Source: Paenibacillus castaneae (GTDB lineage Bacteria; Bacillota; Bacilli; Paenibacillales; Paenibacillaceae). From it: a stretch of 64,000 nucleotides of DNA. This document shows positions 45,067 to 53,668 of this stretch, one piece after another. The stretch spans positions 3,888,094 to 3,952,093 of the forward strand of contig NZ_KZ614144.1 in NCBI RefSeq assembly GCF_002884445.1. The letters are read 5' to 3'. The translations under genes and the position numbers were made by a program. How positions within the stretch are numbered: position 1 is the stretch's first letter; every line of letters begins with the position of its first letter. The notes below the pieces were generated by a model that worked only from the letters and a program-made list of their open reading frames with translations, searched no databases and was not told where the DNA came from.

Positions 45067-46065
45067 CTAACACGGCTTCGGATGTAGTGCTTGTACTAGT
45101 TCGATTATGGCTTGATTGAATGGCGCTTGCAGTTTGTATTTGGCTGCTAGTCCAACTACTCCACCGTTAATGGCGGATATTTCGGTGCTCCTTCCTGCTC
45201 TAATATCGCTTAACATGGACGAAACATTTGCACATGTATGCTTGCATACCTCAATTATTTGCTGCCAACCGTCCTTCTCCAGCGTCAGTCCCGCTTTAAG
45301 CAGCACACGCTCGGTCTCCACATAGAGCTCTCGCATGAGTCGCTCGCGAGAGGGATGATTCGGCAATTGTCCATTCGTCACATCAAAAATTGCGGTTAAA
45401 GGATTAATTACAGCATTTATTAGTAATTTATTGAAAATGCGATTCTTCATGTTATTCGACAGGAATGTGGTAAATCCTGCCGATTGCAGGATGCTAATCA
45501 ACATTTTTTGCGCGATATCGAAAGAATCGTCTGGATTACGCTCGTTTTCGGCCCATTCGCCAAGCCAAAGCTCTCCATTTCCTGTGTGCTGTACGGAGCA
45601 TAAGTCAATCCGCTTTGCGCCTTCAGTCGTAACAGCAGCAAGCAAGAGCATATTGGGCAGCCAGCTTTGTATTCGTTCCAGATGGCCGATTCCATTCTGC
45701 AAGCATATAATGGCTGCTGCAGCCTCGCTCGTCGAGCCCTTTGAAATCCATTCCAGTTGGCGCATAAGCTCATCGGTTAAGTCCGTTTGTTTCACGGTTA
45801 ATAAGACCCAGCGCGTTGTCTCTCCCTCTATGCTGGATGGATGGACAGGTTCTTCAACAGCAAGCCCGCTCCACAAGCTATTTACTTTAATCAAGCGCTC
45901 ATTGGCGCTGTCCATATCCCGCAAACGTATCCCTTGTTCCTGCAGTACCGCTGCCTGCTCCTGGCTACGCGTCCATATCGTTACCTTGGCCCCCGCTTCT
46001 GCGAGTCTTGCTCCATACAGCAGACCAATCGATCCTCCGCCCACAATATCAAATTGCAACCTCAT
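45067..46065 (-). CDS. panE: 2-dehydropantoate 2-reductase
   Basis: This NADPH enzyme reduces ketopantoate to pantoate for coenzyme A. The ~332-residue product starts with the Rossmann motif FDIVGGGSIGLLYGARLAEA, followed by ICLQNGIGHLERIQSWLP near 122-139. The catalytic lysine lies in FNKLLINAVINPLTAIFDV near 211-229, and SSMLSDIRAGRSTEISAING near 285. GAGGGGG abuts the ATG at 46065 and is better spaced to a TTG at 46059, so either may be used. The longer 39-codon upstream frame is not supported. Family members in firmicutes are often multiple, so physiological PanE activity is inferred. Confidence 0.85.
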   Translation of the reverse strand: MRLQFDIVGGGSIGLLYGARLAEAGAKVTIWTRSQEQAAVLQEQGIRLRDMDSANERLIKVNSLWSGLAVEEPVHPSSIEGETTRWVLLTVKQTDLTDELMRQLEWISKGSTSEAAAAIICLQNGIGHLERIQSWLPNMLLLAAVTTEGAKRIDLCSVQHTGNGELWLGEWAENERNPDDSFDIAQKMLISILQSAGFTTFLSNNMKNRIFNKLLINAVINPLTAIFDVTNGQLPNHPSRERLMRELYVETERVLLKAGLTLEKDGWQQIIEVCKHTCANVSSMLSDIRAGRSTEISAINGGVVGLAAKYKLQAPFNQAIIELVQALHPKPC

Positions 46066-46180
46066 CCCCCTCTTCCAGAATGAACAGCTAGTCTTATTTA
46101 CTAGCATGTTTCCATATCGCTTCACTATTGTTTTAATTTTCATCGTATCAAATCTGTAGAAAATAAAGCAATAGACATGC

Positions 46181-46213
46181 AAGAGAGGCCCACCCTATAG
46201 GCGAGCCTCTCTT
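46181..46213. terminator. Hairpin after rsfA
   Basis: AAGAGAGGC (46181-46189) pairs with GCCTCTCTT (46205-46213) around a 15 nt loop, just after the rsfA stop. The T tract is short, so terminator efficiency is uncertain. Confidence 0.6.
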
Positions 46214-46227
46214 ATTGTGCTTGAAAC

Positions 46228-46878
46228 CTATTCAATACGTTCCAAATTGCCATTTGCATCCATTTTGAATCTAGGCTTTGACTCGTCATCATTCGTTAAT
46301 ACGGTCAATCTTCTGGCACGATCCATAATTTGAATCAACGTTTTGTAATCGTCGTTCACAGCGCGATAATCCGTTTGTACATTGTTAACCTCTTTGGACA
46401 ATCTCTCATTCTGATCACGCAGACGGTATAGCTCATCATCTTTTTCTTTCAATTCTTTCTCAAACCACTTGATTTGGCGCGATAAATCTTGATAAGTCGT
46501 CTTCCATCCACGAAGAAAACGAATAACTGCATCAACCGATAAGCCTTCCTCGATTGAACCCGTATCTTGTTTAAACACACGTTCATCTGTTTCAAAAACG
46601 GCTAGAGATGAAACGTGAGGCGTTGCAACAATCGTTTGTTTTTTCAAATAATTACGCTTCTGTCTTTGCTGCTTTGCGATTTGAATCGCATCCTCATAAC
46701 GTTTGCGAACACAGCTATTCCAGCGGAAACCGCATGCCGCTGATGTACGCCCGATTCTTTCGCCCACTTCTTCAAATGCTGCAAGCTGTGTACTACCTTC
46801 GCGAATATGGCGTAGTGTAACCTCGGCGAGTATAAGATCATCGTCTGGACTCCACGCATCTTGTCTAACTGCTGTCAT
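46228..46878 (-). CDS. rsfA: Prespore-type regulator of the RsfA family
   Basis: RsfA in B. subtilis tunes sigma-F-dependent genes in the forespore. The 216-residue product starts MTAVRQDAWSPDDDLILAEV with a Myb/SANT-like DNA-binding domain (REGSTQLAAFEEVGERIGRT, then ACGFRWNSCVRKRY) to about residue 60. A basic linker follows, then a coiled coil (about 130-180, IKWFEKELKEKDDELYRLRD). ATG 46878 is behind AGGAGG; 38 in-frame upstream codons look protein-like but the family starts at MT-VRQDAW. Divergent from the DUF2626 gene. Confidence 0.9.
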   Translation of the reverse strand: MTAVRQDAWSPDDDLILAEVTLRHIREGSTQLAAFEEVGERIGRTSAACGFRWNSCVRKRYEDAIQIAKQQRQKRNYLKKQTIVATPHVSSLAVFETDERVFKQDTGSIEEGLSVDAVIRFLRGWKTTYQDLSRQIKWFEKELKEKDDELYRLRDQNERLSKEVNNVQTDYRAVNDDYKTLIQIMDRARRLTVLTNDDESKPRFKMDANGNLERIE

Positions 46879-47083
46879 GCAACAAAAACCTCCTAACGTA
46901 AAGGCGCTTACTTTATCTCTATGCTCTTGGTAGAGTTCATAGAATCTATTGGATACTAATTTGTATAACCAAATTTCTGCCGGCTCATACATCTTATTGC
47001 TTATAAGTGGGCAAACTATTTGCAGACTGCTTCTAATAATATGGCATTAAACAAAAAGTTTGCGATTTCGTCACTGATTCTGG

Positions 47084-47112
47084 TTTACACTTATTTGACA
47101 AAACGTTATAAT
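47084..47112 (+). promoter_or_regulatory. Sigma-A promoter of the DUF2626 gene
   Basis: TTTACA (47084-47089), 17 bp spacer, TATAAT (47107-47112), ~40 bp before the start codon. One mismatch in total from consensus. The rest of the 46879-47083 intergenic stretch shows no gene. Confidence 0.78.
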
Positions 47113-47154
47113 GATCATTAGAAAATCGGGTCGCAGCGAAAGGGGGATGTTATC

Positions 47155-47391
47155 ATGGCACGTATGTATCGGGTACTTGGTTTTTGGACTTTGGTAATCG
47201 GACTTATGGCTTTCGCAGGCCATATGACGGAATTTGCGTTATTGTTTTTCGCGCAAGCCGTTGCTTTCGTATTTCTTGGCTACTTGAATTTCTCTGAGAG
47301 AACTTACATTGTAATGTTCTGGGGATATATGATCATTTCATTCGTGGGTTTCACGTATTGGTCGGTCTTCAAGATGGACTTGCCTTTCTAA
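47155..47391 (+). CDS. DUF2626 membrane protein
   Basis: A 78-residue protein with three hydrophobic segments (about 6-24, 28-44, 50-68), starting MARMYRVLGFWTLVIGLMAF and ending WSVFKMDLPF. This is the compact DUF2626 family of Bacillales (B. subtilis YqgW is an example). Role unknown. The AAAGGGGG site and strong promoter suggest active expression. It is followed by a bidirectional terminator shared with the convergent methyltransferase gene. Confidence 0.85.
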   Translation: MARMYRVLGFWTLVIGLMAFAGHMTEFALLFFAQAVAFVFLGYLNFSERTYIVMFWGYMIISFVGFTYWSVFKMDLPF

Positions 47392-47414
47392 GGCGAGCTA
47401 CATACTACAGCTAA

Positions 47415-47454
47415 CAGAAAAAGGTGTCAGCCCTAGAGGCTGACACCTTTTTCT
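47415..47454. terminator. Bidirectional terminator, DUF2626 gene / methyltransferase gene
   Basis: CAGAAAAAGGTGTCAGCC-ctaga-GGCTGACACCTTTTTCTG, an 18 bp perfect stem with T runs both ways. The stop codon of the minus-strand methyltransferase gene lies in the loop (47433-47435), so its last codons are part of the stem. Confidence 0.93.
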
Positions 47455-48614
47455 GTATCCGGATTTTTTTTCTCAAGCACCAGCACTTTAAAGGTCTCAC
47501 TCATCTCATCGCTAAGCAGCAGCTGTCTTACCGCGCGATTCATGCGGGCAGTCTCACTGAACGGATCTGTGCTCTGATGATTCTGAAGCAGTTCCAGCAC
47601 GCCGTTTTCCATTAAAAATTGCTTTTGGGTACAATAGCTGACCGTTCGCCAGCCATGTTCCTCAGCAGAGCGGCGGATAAATGTAAAAGGAAGATGTGAT
47701 GTTATATCCTGCTCGCCAACGCGAACATATGGACTATCGCTTGCTTGATGCTGCCAATAGCACATCAGCGTACCGAGCATGCGATGTTCCGCTGTGTATT
47801 CCTCTGACTCATGTCCATAATCGATGATGACAAGCATCCCTTCGGTCATGGCGCTTCCGAGCCGCTTCAGAAAGTCAACAGCTCCAGCATGCACTTCCGT
47901 CCGCTGGCCTTCCCGCAATTGAACGCAATCCCGCTCCAGCCATCCGCTTATTCGCACATCGGTTAGTGGCATAAACACCTCGTAGAAGCCCTGAACGGCA
48001 TCCCATGCGACACCAAGCTCTACCAGCTTACCGTTAGCCATTTGAACACGGTGCACGGGAAAAGCGTCAAGCAGCTCGTTAGCAAGCACGATCGCCGGCT
48101 GTTTAAGCCAATCTGATCCCCATGCCTCATTAGAGGTTGACAGCAATGGAGCGGACTCGTTGCCCCCCACTTCCTCGAATGCCTCCAAAGCGGCTCTGAC
48201 ATGAAGCGGATGGTCCTCGACTAGTATAGTACTCATTATCGAATCCCAAGCTTTGTAACGGCTTCGACCAGAAGCGGTAATTTGCGCCGATAATCGCCCA
48301 ATGCCGGCCCCCCATTCAATGAGCTTCAACGGTTTTCCTGCCGCCTTTGCGTACGCTGCGAAATAACCGCCAAGAATCTCGCCAAGAACCCTTCCTATAG
48401 ACGAACTTGTATAAAAATCACCTTTCTTACCTACACGAATCGGCCCACCACGGTAATAGCCGTGTTCGGAATCGTATAAACAGGCGCTCATATATTGTAG
48501 GAAAGATATACAATTTACGGAGCAGCTGGCTTCACTAGAATGAATAAACCAGCCTTTTAAGGGCGATTCAGCAATTTGCTTCGCAATTGTCAAAACAAGC
48601 TTCTGTTCCTTCAT
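47433..48614 (-). CDS. SAM-dependent methyltransferase, MidA/NDUFAF7 (DUF185) family
   Basis: A 393-residue class I methyltransferase of the COG1565 family. The N-terminal region has ISFLQYMSACLYDSEHGYY near 39-57 and GDFYTSSSIGRVLGEILGGY; the SAM loop is LIEWGAGIGRLSAQI near 97-111; VLANELLDAFPVHRV near 175 is the family hallmark. Eukaryotic NDUFAF7 methylates an arginine of complex I; the bacterial substrate is unknown. The ATG at 48614 follows AAAAGG; a frame four codons longer begins within that site. It is divergent from the coiled-coil exported protein gene. Confidence 0.85.
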   Translation of the reverse strand: MKEQKLVLTIAKQIAESPLKGWFIHSSEASCSVNCISFLQYMSACLYDSEHGYYRGGPIRVGKKGDFYTSSSIGRVLGEILGGYFAAYAKAAGKPLKLIEWGAGIGRLSAQITASGRSRYKAWDSIMSTILVEDHPLHVRAALEAFEEVGGNESAPLLSTSNEAWGSDWLKQPAIVLANELLDAFPVHRVQMANGKLVELGVAWDAVQGFYEVFMPLTDVRISGWLERDCVQLREGQRTEVHAGAVDFLKRLGSAMTEGMLVIIDYGHESEEYTAEHRMLGTLMCYWQHQASDSPYVRVGEQDITSHLPFTFIRRSAEEHGWRTVSYCTQKQFLMENGVLELLQNHQSTDPFSETARMNRAVRQLLLSDEMSETFKVLVLEKKNPDTEKGVSL

Positions 48615-48694
48615 AGTTAGGTTCATCCTTTTCTAAATGTAAGATATAATAGAATGAATTGCCGCATAAAATGAATGAATGCCGAGGAGGGAGG

Positions 48695-49801
48695 ATGCCG
48701 TTGATACTGTCAGCGAATCGAAATCGAATATCAGCCGCAGCAATAGCCGTCCTTCTTATGGCGACGCTCCTGATTCGGCTTCCCGTTTGGGCCGAGCCCC
48801 AGCCAGCTGCCGAAGAAGATATGCATACGCTGCTTGAGAAGAGCTTGTCCGTTGTAGAAATTGACAAGGAAATTAGCCGCATACAAGAGCAGAAGAAGCA
48901 GCTCGCCTTGACGATGTCGGATGCCGAGCAGCAATTATTGCAGCAGGAGCAGCAAATATCAGAGAAGCAGGACGAAGCAGGAAGCATCCTGCGCGCTTAT
49001 TATATGGGGGACCGAGATTTTTTGTTCGCCGCTCTTCTATCCTTTGATTCCTTATCCGAATTGTTTCAAATGATCGATTATGCTGAAATTATACTAACCC
49101 ATGACAAGAATACCTTGAATACATATATGGAGCAATATCGGAAGGTAAAAGACGGCTATAATGAGCTTGCAGTTAGGCGCAGTGAGTTAACTGCACTGGA
49201 GGATCAGCTGCAAACGCAGAAGCTGCGTGTTCTGGCATTAGAGAAAAATTTGGACGAACAGCTTGCAGGACGCTCAGATGCTGAACGTATTCGAATTCTT
49301 ATTAATGAGCTCACATCCTTCTGGGAATCTGCCGGAATGGATGAGGTAAAGCAATATTTCAGAGCGCTGTCGAAGGCTATGCAGAAGCTTCCTAGCTGGG
49401 TGCAGGACAATAAGCAGCTGCTCGATATTAAAGGTTTTAATTATACAATAACAGTGCCTGAAGGTGATTTAAACAGCTTTTTACGCGAGCAAAATGATAT
49501 ATTTAAACATTTTTCATTCCAATTTGCCGATGGCAAGGTCACTGCCCAAGGCAAACGAGACAATATGGAAATTAAAATTACAGGCCATTATACAATTGAG
49601 AATGATCCGAAAAATGCCATTTTATTTCATGTTGACGAGCTCTATTTCAACGGCTTCTCTTTGCCGGACACTACCCGCAAATCACTTGAAAAAGAATTTG
49701 ATTTAGGTTTTTATCCTGATCTGATCGTATCCTTTCTTAAAGCCAAAGAGGTTGAAATGAAAGATGGCGAGCTGGTCATAAAGCTTAATTTGAAGCTATA
49801 G
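48695..49801 (+). CDS. Exported coiled-coil protein with a novel-looking C-terminal domain
   Basis: A 368-residue protein with a signal peptide (about 10-33, cleavage likely after VWA) and a long coiled coil (about 55-190). The coiled coil includes IDKEISRIQEQKKQLALTMS and a hinge AYYMGDRDFLFAALLSFDSL that closely resembles the CwlO/PcsB/EnvC type regulators of cell-wall hydrolases. The C-terminal ~150 residues (from FNYTITVPEGDLNSFLREQN) form no domain I recognise; they alternate short strands and end in VEMKDGELVIKLNLKL. No catalytic NlpC/P60 domain is present. The ATG at 48695 is behind GAGGAGGGAGG. Confidence 0.78.
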   Translation: MPLILSANRNRISAAAIAVLLMATLLIRLPVWAEPQPAAEEDMHTLLEKSLSVVEIDKEISRIQEQKKQLALTMSDAEQQLLQQEQQISEKQDEAGSILRAYYMGDRDFLFAALLSFDSLSELFQMIDYAEIILTHDKNTLNTYMEQYRKVKDGYNELAVRRSELTALEDQLQTQKLRVLALEKNLDEQLAGRSDAERIRILINELTSFWESAGMDEVKQYFRALSKAMQKLPSWVQDNKQLLDIKGFNYTITVPEGDLNSFLREQNDIFKHFSFQFADGKVTAQGKRDNMEIKITGHYTIENDPKNAILFHVDELYFNGFSLPDTTRKSLEKEFDLGFYPDLIVSFLKAKEVEMKDGELVIKLNLKL

Positions 49802-49806
49802 CAAAC

Positions 49807-49849
49807 CAAACAGTCGAGCAGGCGTAAGTCACGCCTGTTCGACTGTTTG
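49807..49849. terminator. Bidirectional terminator after the coiled-coil gene
   Basis: CAAACAGTCGAGCAGGCGT-aagtc-ACGCCTGTTCGACTGTTTG, a stem of about 19 bp with one mismatch. It serves the plus-strand coiled-coil gene and the convergent minus-strand solute-binding protein gene, whose stop is 8 bp away. Confidence 0.9.
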
Positions 49850-49856
49850 TTTCATT

Positions 49857-51167
49857 TTATTTGCCGCTATTTAGACTTTCGATATACTCATCAATCTGCA
49901 AGGATTCCTGTGTGTACAATTGCCATTTCCGTTCAAGCTTTCGCCATCTCTCCGGCCAAAGCGGATCTGGCGCAGCTATCTCATCTTCCGGCTGCTTCTC
50001 ACTGAGCACCTTCTTCCACCACGCTGGAGGAATTTTAGCCTGATTACTTTCTAATGAACTGTTAATCGCATACAGGGACGCTTTGGCCGGCAATAGTCCT
50101 GAAGCCGTATACGATTGCTGCTGATTGCTAATATTGGTCATCTCTTGAATCCACAGCATAGCTTCTTCATCTGCTTGGCTGTTGGAGGAAATGACATAGC
50201 TGCGGCCGTTAAGCCACGGAAAATCAATCCGATTGCGATCCACGATCAGGTCATCTCGAATGGTCTCATTCAATTTCTCATAAGCATTCCAAGGCATAAT
50301 CGCGACAAGCAGCTTATTGCTGCGAAACGCTTCGTTTAATTCACCGATGTCTTCTATTTTGATCGTGCTAATTTGGTTTTTCATCGTGTGCAGCCACTCT
50401 AGCTCTGCCGTTTGATCCGCTGTAAATGGACGAGCATTAATCATATTTGTAATTTCAGATTGAAATGCTGCAAGCCAAACCAACTGCTGTTTTAAATCGC
50501 CCGCACTCCAATTCAAAATACTTATTTCTGCATCTAATTCATTTAATCCGGCAGCAGCCTCCTGATAGGCTTGGAAATCAGCTGGCGGGGCCTTAAGCCC
50601 AAGCTGTTCCAGCAAAGTACTGCTCCAAGCTATAATATAAGGGTTTACATCTTTCGGCACCCCCCATAAGTACCCATTCCATTTCAGTGGGTCTAGGAGG
50701 CCTGTCATTTGATCAGACAGCGTATCGCCTGTCAGCATGCTGTCTAAGGACTGCAGGAAGCCGCGTACGGCGAATGGCTTAACCCAGCCGCTATCGAGCA
50801 GCATCACATCTGCCGCTTGCCGCTGCTGGCTCTGGAGCGTCCAGCGCTCATATGCGCTGTCTTGCGATATTTCATTCGTCAGCTTTACCTGAATATAAGG
50901 ATATTTCATCATAAATTCCTGGTTTAATGCTGACAGCTGTTTATATTGATCATGCGGCAAGGAAACGGTTACATGAATATTCGACTGGCGATGAACTTCA
51001 AGCACGCCGGGCACAGTTGGTATCGTTGATTTCCCGTCAGGCTTGCCTATGCTGGCTGGATTCGCGTTTCTTGAGAAGGGAACTAATAATAGTGCTGCTA
51101 ACAGTAACGCGCCGATAATGAGCGGCGCATATTTTCTGGGAGTCACAGCTTTCTTCCTTTCATCCAT
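49857..51167 (-). CDS. Extracellular solute-binding protein family 1
   Basis: A 436-residue protein of the carbohydrate-type ABC solute-binding family: N-terminal basic stretch, membrane segment (about 15-31), then VTVSLPHDQYKQLSALNQEF and MLLDSGWVKPFAVRGFLQSL near 122-141. LWGVPKDVNPYIIAWSS lies near 167-183. Unlike typical Gram-positive binding proteins it has no lipobox cysteine, so it is probably held by its signal anchor or released. No ABC permease or ATPase gene adjoins it, and the ligand cannot be inferred. The ribosome binding site is weak. Confidence 0.8.
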   Translation of the reverse strand: MDERKKAVTPRKYAPLIIGALLLAALLLVPFSRNANPASIGKPDGKSTIPTVPGVLEVHRQSNIHVTVSLPHDQYKQLSALNQEFMMKYPYIQVKLTNEISQDSAYERWTLQSQQRQAADVMLLDSGWVKPFAVRGFLQSLDSMLTGDTLSDQMTGLLDPLKWNGYLWGVPKDVNPYIIAWSSTLLEQLGLKAPPADFQAYQEAAAGLNELDAEISILNWSAGDLKQQLVWLAAFQSEITNMINARPFTADQTAELEWLHTMKNQISTIKIEDIGELNEAFRSNKLLVAIMPWNAYEKLNETIRDDLIVDRNRIDFPWLNGRSYVISSNSQADEEAMLWIQEMTNISNQQQSYTASGLLPAKASLYAINSSLESNQAKIPPAWWKKVLSEKQPEDEIAAPDPLWPERWRKLERKWQLYTQESLQIDEYIESLNSGK

Positions 51168-51254
51168 AGTTCTACTAAAAATAGGATAACAATTATTTCA
51201 AGCTTTGTCCAAATGAAAGTACTTCTTTATACCTAGGACATAATAATTACAACA

Positions 51255-51302
51255 AAAGGGACTGCCCAACAGATCTATAATGATCCTGTTGGAGCAGTCC
51301 CT
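51255..51302. terminator. Terminator of phoH
   Basis: AAGGGACTGCtCCAACAG pairs with CTGTTGGgCAGTCCCTT around a 13 nt loop, 10 bp after the phoH stop, with a TTTTG tail on the minus strand. Confidence 0.85.
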
Positions 51303-51311
51303 TGAATTGTA

Positions 51312-52643
51312 TTAAAGCAAATCAGCAGCCAGCTGGGCAAGCTTCGAGCGTTCACCTTTCTCCAGCGTCATATGACCGCTGGTACCTTCATTTTTGAATC
51401 GGTCTACGATATGCGTCAATCCATTGCTAATGGAATCCAAATAGGGATGATCAATTTGCTCCGGATCTCCCATCAATACAATTTTACTGCCTTCACCGAC
51501 ACGCGACACGATCGTTTTCACTTCATGCTTCGTTAAATTTTGCGCTTCATCAATAATAATGAACTGACCCGGTATCGATCTCCCGCGAATATAGGTGAGC
51601 GCTTCGACTTGTATACTGCCCATTCCCATTAATATTTTGTCGATATCCCCGGCTTTCTTCGTATCAAATAAATATTCCAGATTATCATAAATCGGCTGCA
51701 TCCACGGTCGAAGCTTCTCCTCCTTCTCGCCGGGCAAATAACCGATATCCTTGCCCATTGGAACGACTGGCCTAGCTATAAGCAGCTTCTTATATTTATG
51801 CTCATCCTCTGTCTTCAGAAGGCCTGCTGCGAGCGCCAACAGCGTCTTGCCCGTACCAGCCTTGCCCGTAAGTGTAACGAGTGGAATATCATCATTCAAA
51901 AGCAGTTCAAGCGCCATGCGCTGCTGAGCATTTCTAGCTGTAATACCCCATACAGGATCATTACTCAGGTATAAGGGCTCCAATCTGGCACCGTCTTGAC
52001 TAACCTTCAGAAGAGCCGATTTGGAAGTGCCCATCTCATCGCGCAATATAACAAACTCATTAGGGTTTAAGCGAATATTTAGCTGTAAGTTGTTAACGGT
52101 GAGAAAACGGTACGTATAAAATTCATCAATGACCGCAGGATGCACATATAGCGTCATATAGCCTGTATAAAATTCTGACGATACGACGACTCGATCTGAT
52201 AAATAATCCTGTGCTTGCAAGCCAAGCACATCCGCCTTAATACGGACAAGCACATCCTTGCTAACTAGTACAATGCTTTGCTTCTCGTCTTCGTTTTCTT
52301 GCTCTATGTGGTAATTCAGCGCGACCGCCAAAATTCGATTATCATTGGACATTTCTCCGAACATTTCCTGCACCCGCATAAAGCTTCGGTGATTAAGCTC
52401 CACCTTGAGCAGTCCGCCGCTTGGAAGCTCAATTCCTTCGTGCAAATGTCCTTTTTCCCTCATTTTGTCTAGCAAGCGCGAGATAGATCGCGCATTGCGT
52501 CCTAATTCATCAGCCAATCTTTTTTTTGAATCAATCTCCTCCAACACAACAGCGGGAATAATGACCTCATTATCATCGAAAGCAAAGATCGCTTGCGGAT
52601 CATGAAGCAGCACATTAGTATCGAGCACGAATATTTTTTTCAT
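51312..52643 (-). CDS. ylaK: PIN-domain PhoH-like ATPase (YlaK)
   Basis: A 443-residue fusion of an N-terminal PIN nuclease-type domain (IFVLDTNVLLHDP near 4-16, further acidic residues near 35-36, 46 and 101) and a C-terminal PhoH ATPase with Walker A GKAGTGKT at 260-267 and Walker B FIIIDEAQN near 362-370. PhoH2-type proteins are reported as RNA-unwinding ribonucleases in mycobacteria. The start is behind GGGAGGGTTCTC. It is divergent from ylaJ, as in the Bacillus yla block. Confidence 0.93.
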   Translation of the reverse strand: MKKIFVLDTNVLLHDPQAIFAFDDNEVIIPAVVLEEIDSKKRLADELGRNARSISRLLDKMREKGHLHEGIELPSGGLLKVELNHRSFMRVQEMFGEMSNDNRILAVALNYHIEQENEDEKQSIVLVSKDVLVRIKADVLGLQAQDYLSDRVVVSSEFYTGYMTLYVHPAVIDEFYTYRFLTVNNLQLNIRLNPNEFVILRDEMGTSKSALLKVSQDGARLEPLYLSNDPVWGITARNAQQRMALELLLNDDIPLVTLTGKAGTGKTLLALAAGLLKTEDEHKYKKLLIARPVVPMGKDIGYLPGEKEEKLRPWMQPIYDNLEYLFDTKKAGDIDKILMGMGSIQVEALTYIRGRSIPGQFIIIDEAQNLTKHEVKTIVSRVGEGSKIVLMGDPEQIDHPYLDSISNGLTHIVDRFKNEGTSGHMTLEKGERSKLAQLAADLL

Positions 52644-52762
52644 GAGAACCCTCCCGGCGTTGGATATTCATCAAAAGCCATACATAGCCTTGCTCATCCG
52701 CGGGTAAACTATGGCGGACAAGTGAATTTCTGATTTTTCAACGAAAAAATGAGGTGGCAAAC

Positions 52763-53290
52763 ATGTTGAAATGGATAGCGTCTGCGATCATTATTGCGAT
52801 TGTTGCGACAGGCTGCAGCACAGTCGCACGTAACAAAACATCACCCTCTCCACAAAATAATGGCAAGGTTAGAACGCAGCAAACGGAGCCTCAGAAAAAA
52901 GAAATTAAAAATTCCAAACAGGTTGCGGCACATCTGGAGCAGTTGGCCAAAGGAATCGACGGCGTGAATAATGCGCATTGCATCGTGGTCGGCAATACCG
53001 CAGTCGTCGGGCTTGACGTAGATGGCAAATTAGACCGATCCAGAGTGGGTACGATTAAATATTCCGTTGCTGAAGCTTTACGCAAGGACCCTTATGGAAT
53101 AGATGCGCTTGTAACCGCAGATATGGATCTATCCCAACGCATTAACGAAATCGGCACAGATATCAAGCGCGGGAGACCGATAGCAGGCTTCGCTGAAGAA
53201 ATGGCCGATATTATGGGACGTATCATTCCACAAATGCCGCGCGATACAATTCCGAAGGAGCCGGTAAACCAGCAACAAACCCAAAAATAA
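52763..53290 (+). CDS. ylaJ: YhcN/YlaJ-family sporulation lipoprotein
   Basis: A 175-residue lipoprotein with lipobox VATGCSTV (Cys ~18), a hydrophilic linker and a YhcN/YlaJ domain (VAAHLEQLAKGIDGVNNAHC, then VGLDVDGKLDRSR and ALRKDPYGIDALVTADMDLS). Family members occur in the spore inner membrane. ATG 52763 is behind GAGG with 8 nt spacing; a GTG three codons upstream overlaps the site. The tail is rich in Pro and Gln (PKEPVNQQQTQK). Divergent from phoH/ylaK. Confidence 0.9.
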   Translation: MLKWIASAIIIAIVATGCSTVARNKTSPSPQNNGKVRTQQTEPQKKEIKNSKQVAAHLEQLAKGIDGVNNAHCIVVGNTAVVGLDVDGKLDRSRVGTIKYSVAEALRKDPYGIDALVTADMDLSQRINEIGTDIKRGRPIAGFAEEMADIMGRIIPQMPRDTIPKEPVNQQQTQK

Positions 53291-53323
53291 AATAAGAAAT
53301 TGTAAATGCCTTGCAGAAGACAC

Positions 53324-53354
53324 AAAAAGCCTAGTGATCATTCCACTAGGCTTT
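53324..53354. terminator. Bidirectional terminator after ylaJ
   Basis: AAAGCCTAGTG-atcattc-CACTAGGCTTT; the stop codon of the minus-strand 80-residue gene (53346-53348) lies inside the right arm. A/T runs flank both sides. Confidence 0.85.
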
Positions 53355-53588
53355 CATCATGGCAGTGAACACTTGTACATCCAAGCCATTCGCTGCACGC
53401 TGTTTATTCAATTTGTCACAATTTCTTGCCAAGGGCATGCGTTTGCTGCAACGCAATACCTTGTTCCAAGCTAAAGCATCTAAGGCTTTTCTGTCAGAAT
53501 CCGTAAAAACGGCATGCATTGGAATAGGGAATTGCTTATGCTTAGCTCCAATCATTAGCTGCAATTGTGCGGATACGGCTTTGGTCAT
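53346..53588 (-). CDS. Small conserved-looking protein of unknown function
   Basis: An 80-residue product, not recognised. It is basic with two Cys-containing turns (WNKVLRCSKRMPLARNCDKL), no membrane segment, and begins MTKAVSAQLQLMIGAKHKQF. GGGAGG lies 8 nt before ATG 53588, a convincing start; an ATG at 53594 is too close to that site. The stop is within a terminator stem. It lies between ylaJ and an LCP ligase gene, where B. subtilis has ylaI, but it lacks the YlaI zinc ribbon. Confidence 0.65.
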   Translation of the reverse strand: MTKAVSAQLQLMIGAKHKQFPIPMHAVFTDSDRKALDALAWNKVLRCSKRMPLARNCDKLNKQRAANGLDVQVFTAMMKA

Positions 53589-53668
53589 GGACATGACCTC
53601 CCTCTGAACAGAATACAAAACGGCCTCCGTAGCTTTATTATATCTAGCTTATTAGAGACCGTCTATGG

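Noticed and set aside
45431..46159. 242-codon ORF antisense to panE
   Set aside because: It lies opposite a well-supported reductase and has shadow-type composition and no ribosome binding site.
46879..46992. 38-codon N-terminal extension of rsfA
   Set aside because: It reads like protein, but the RsfA family starts at MT-VRQDAW and a perfect ribosome binding site precedes ATG 46878.
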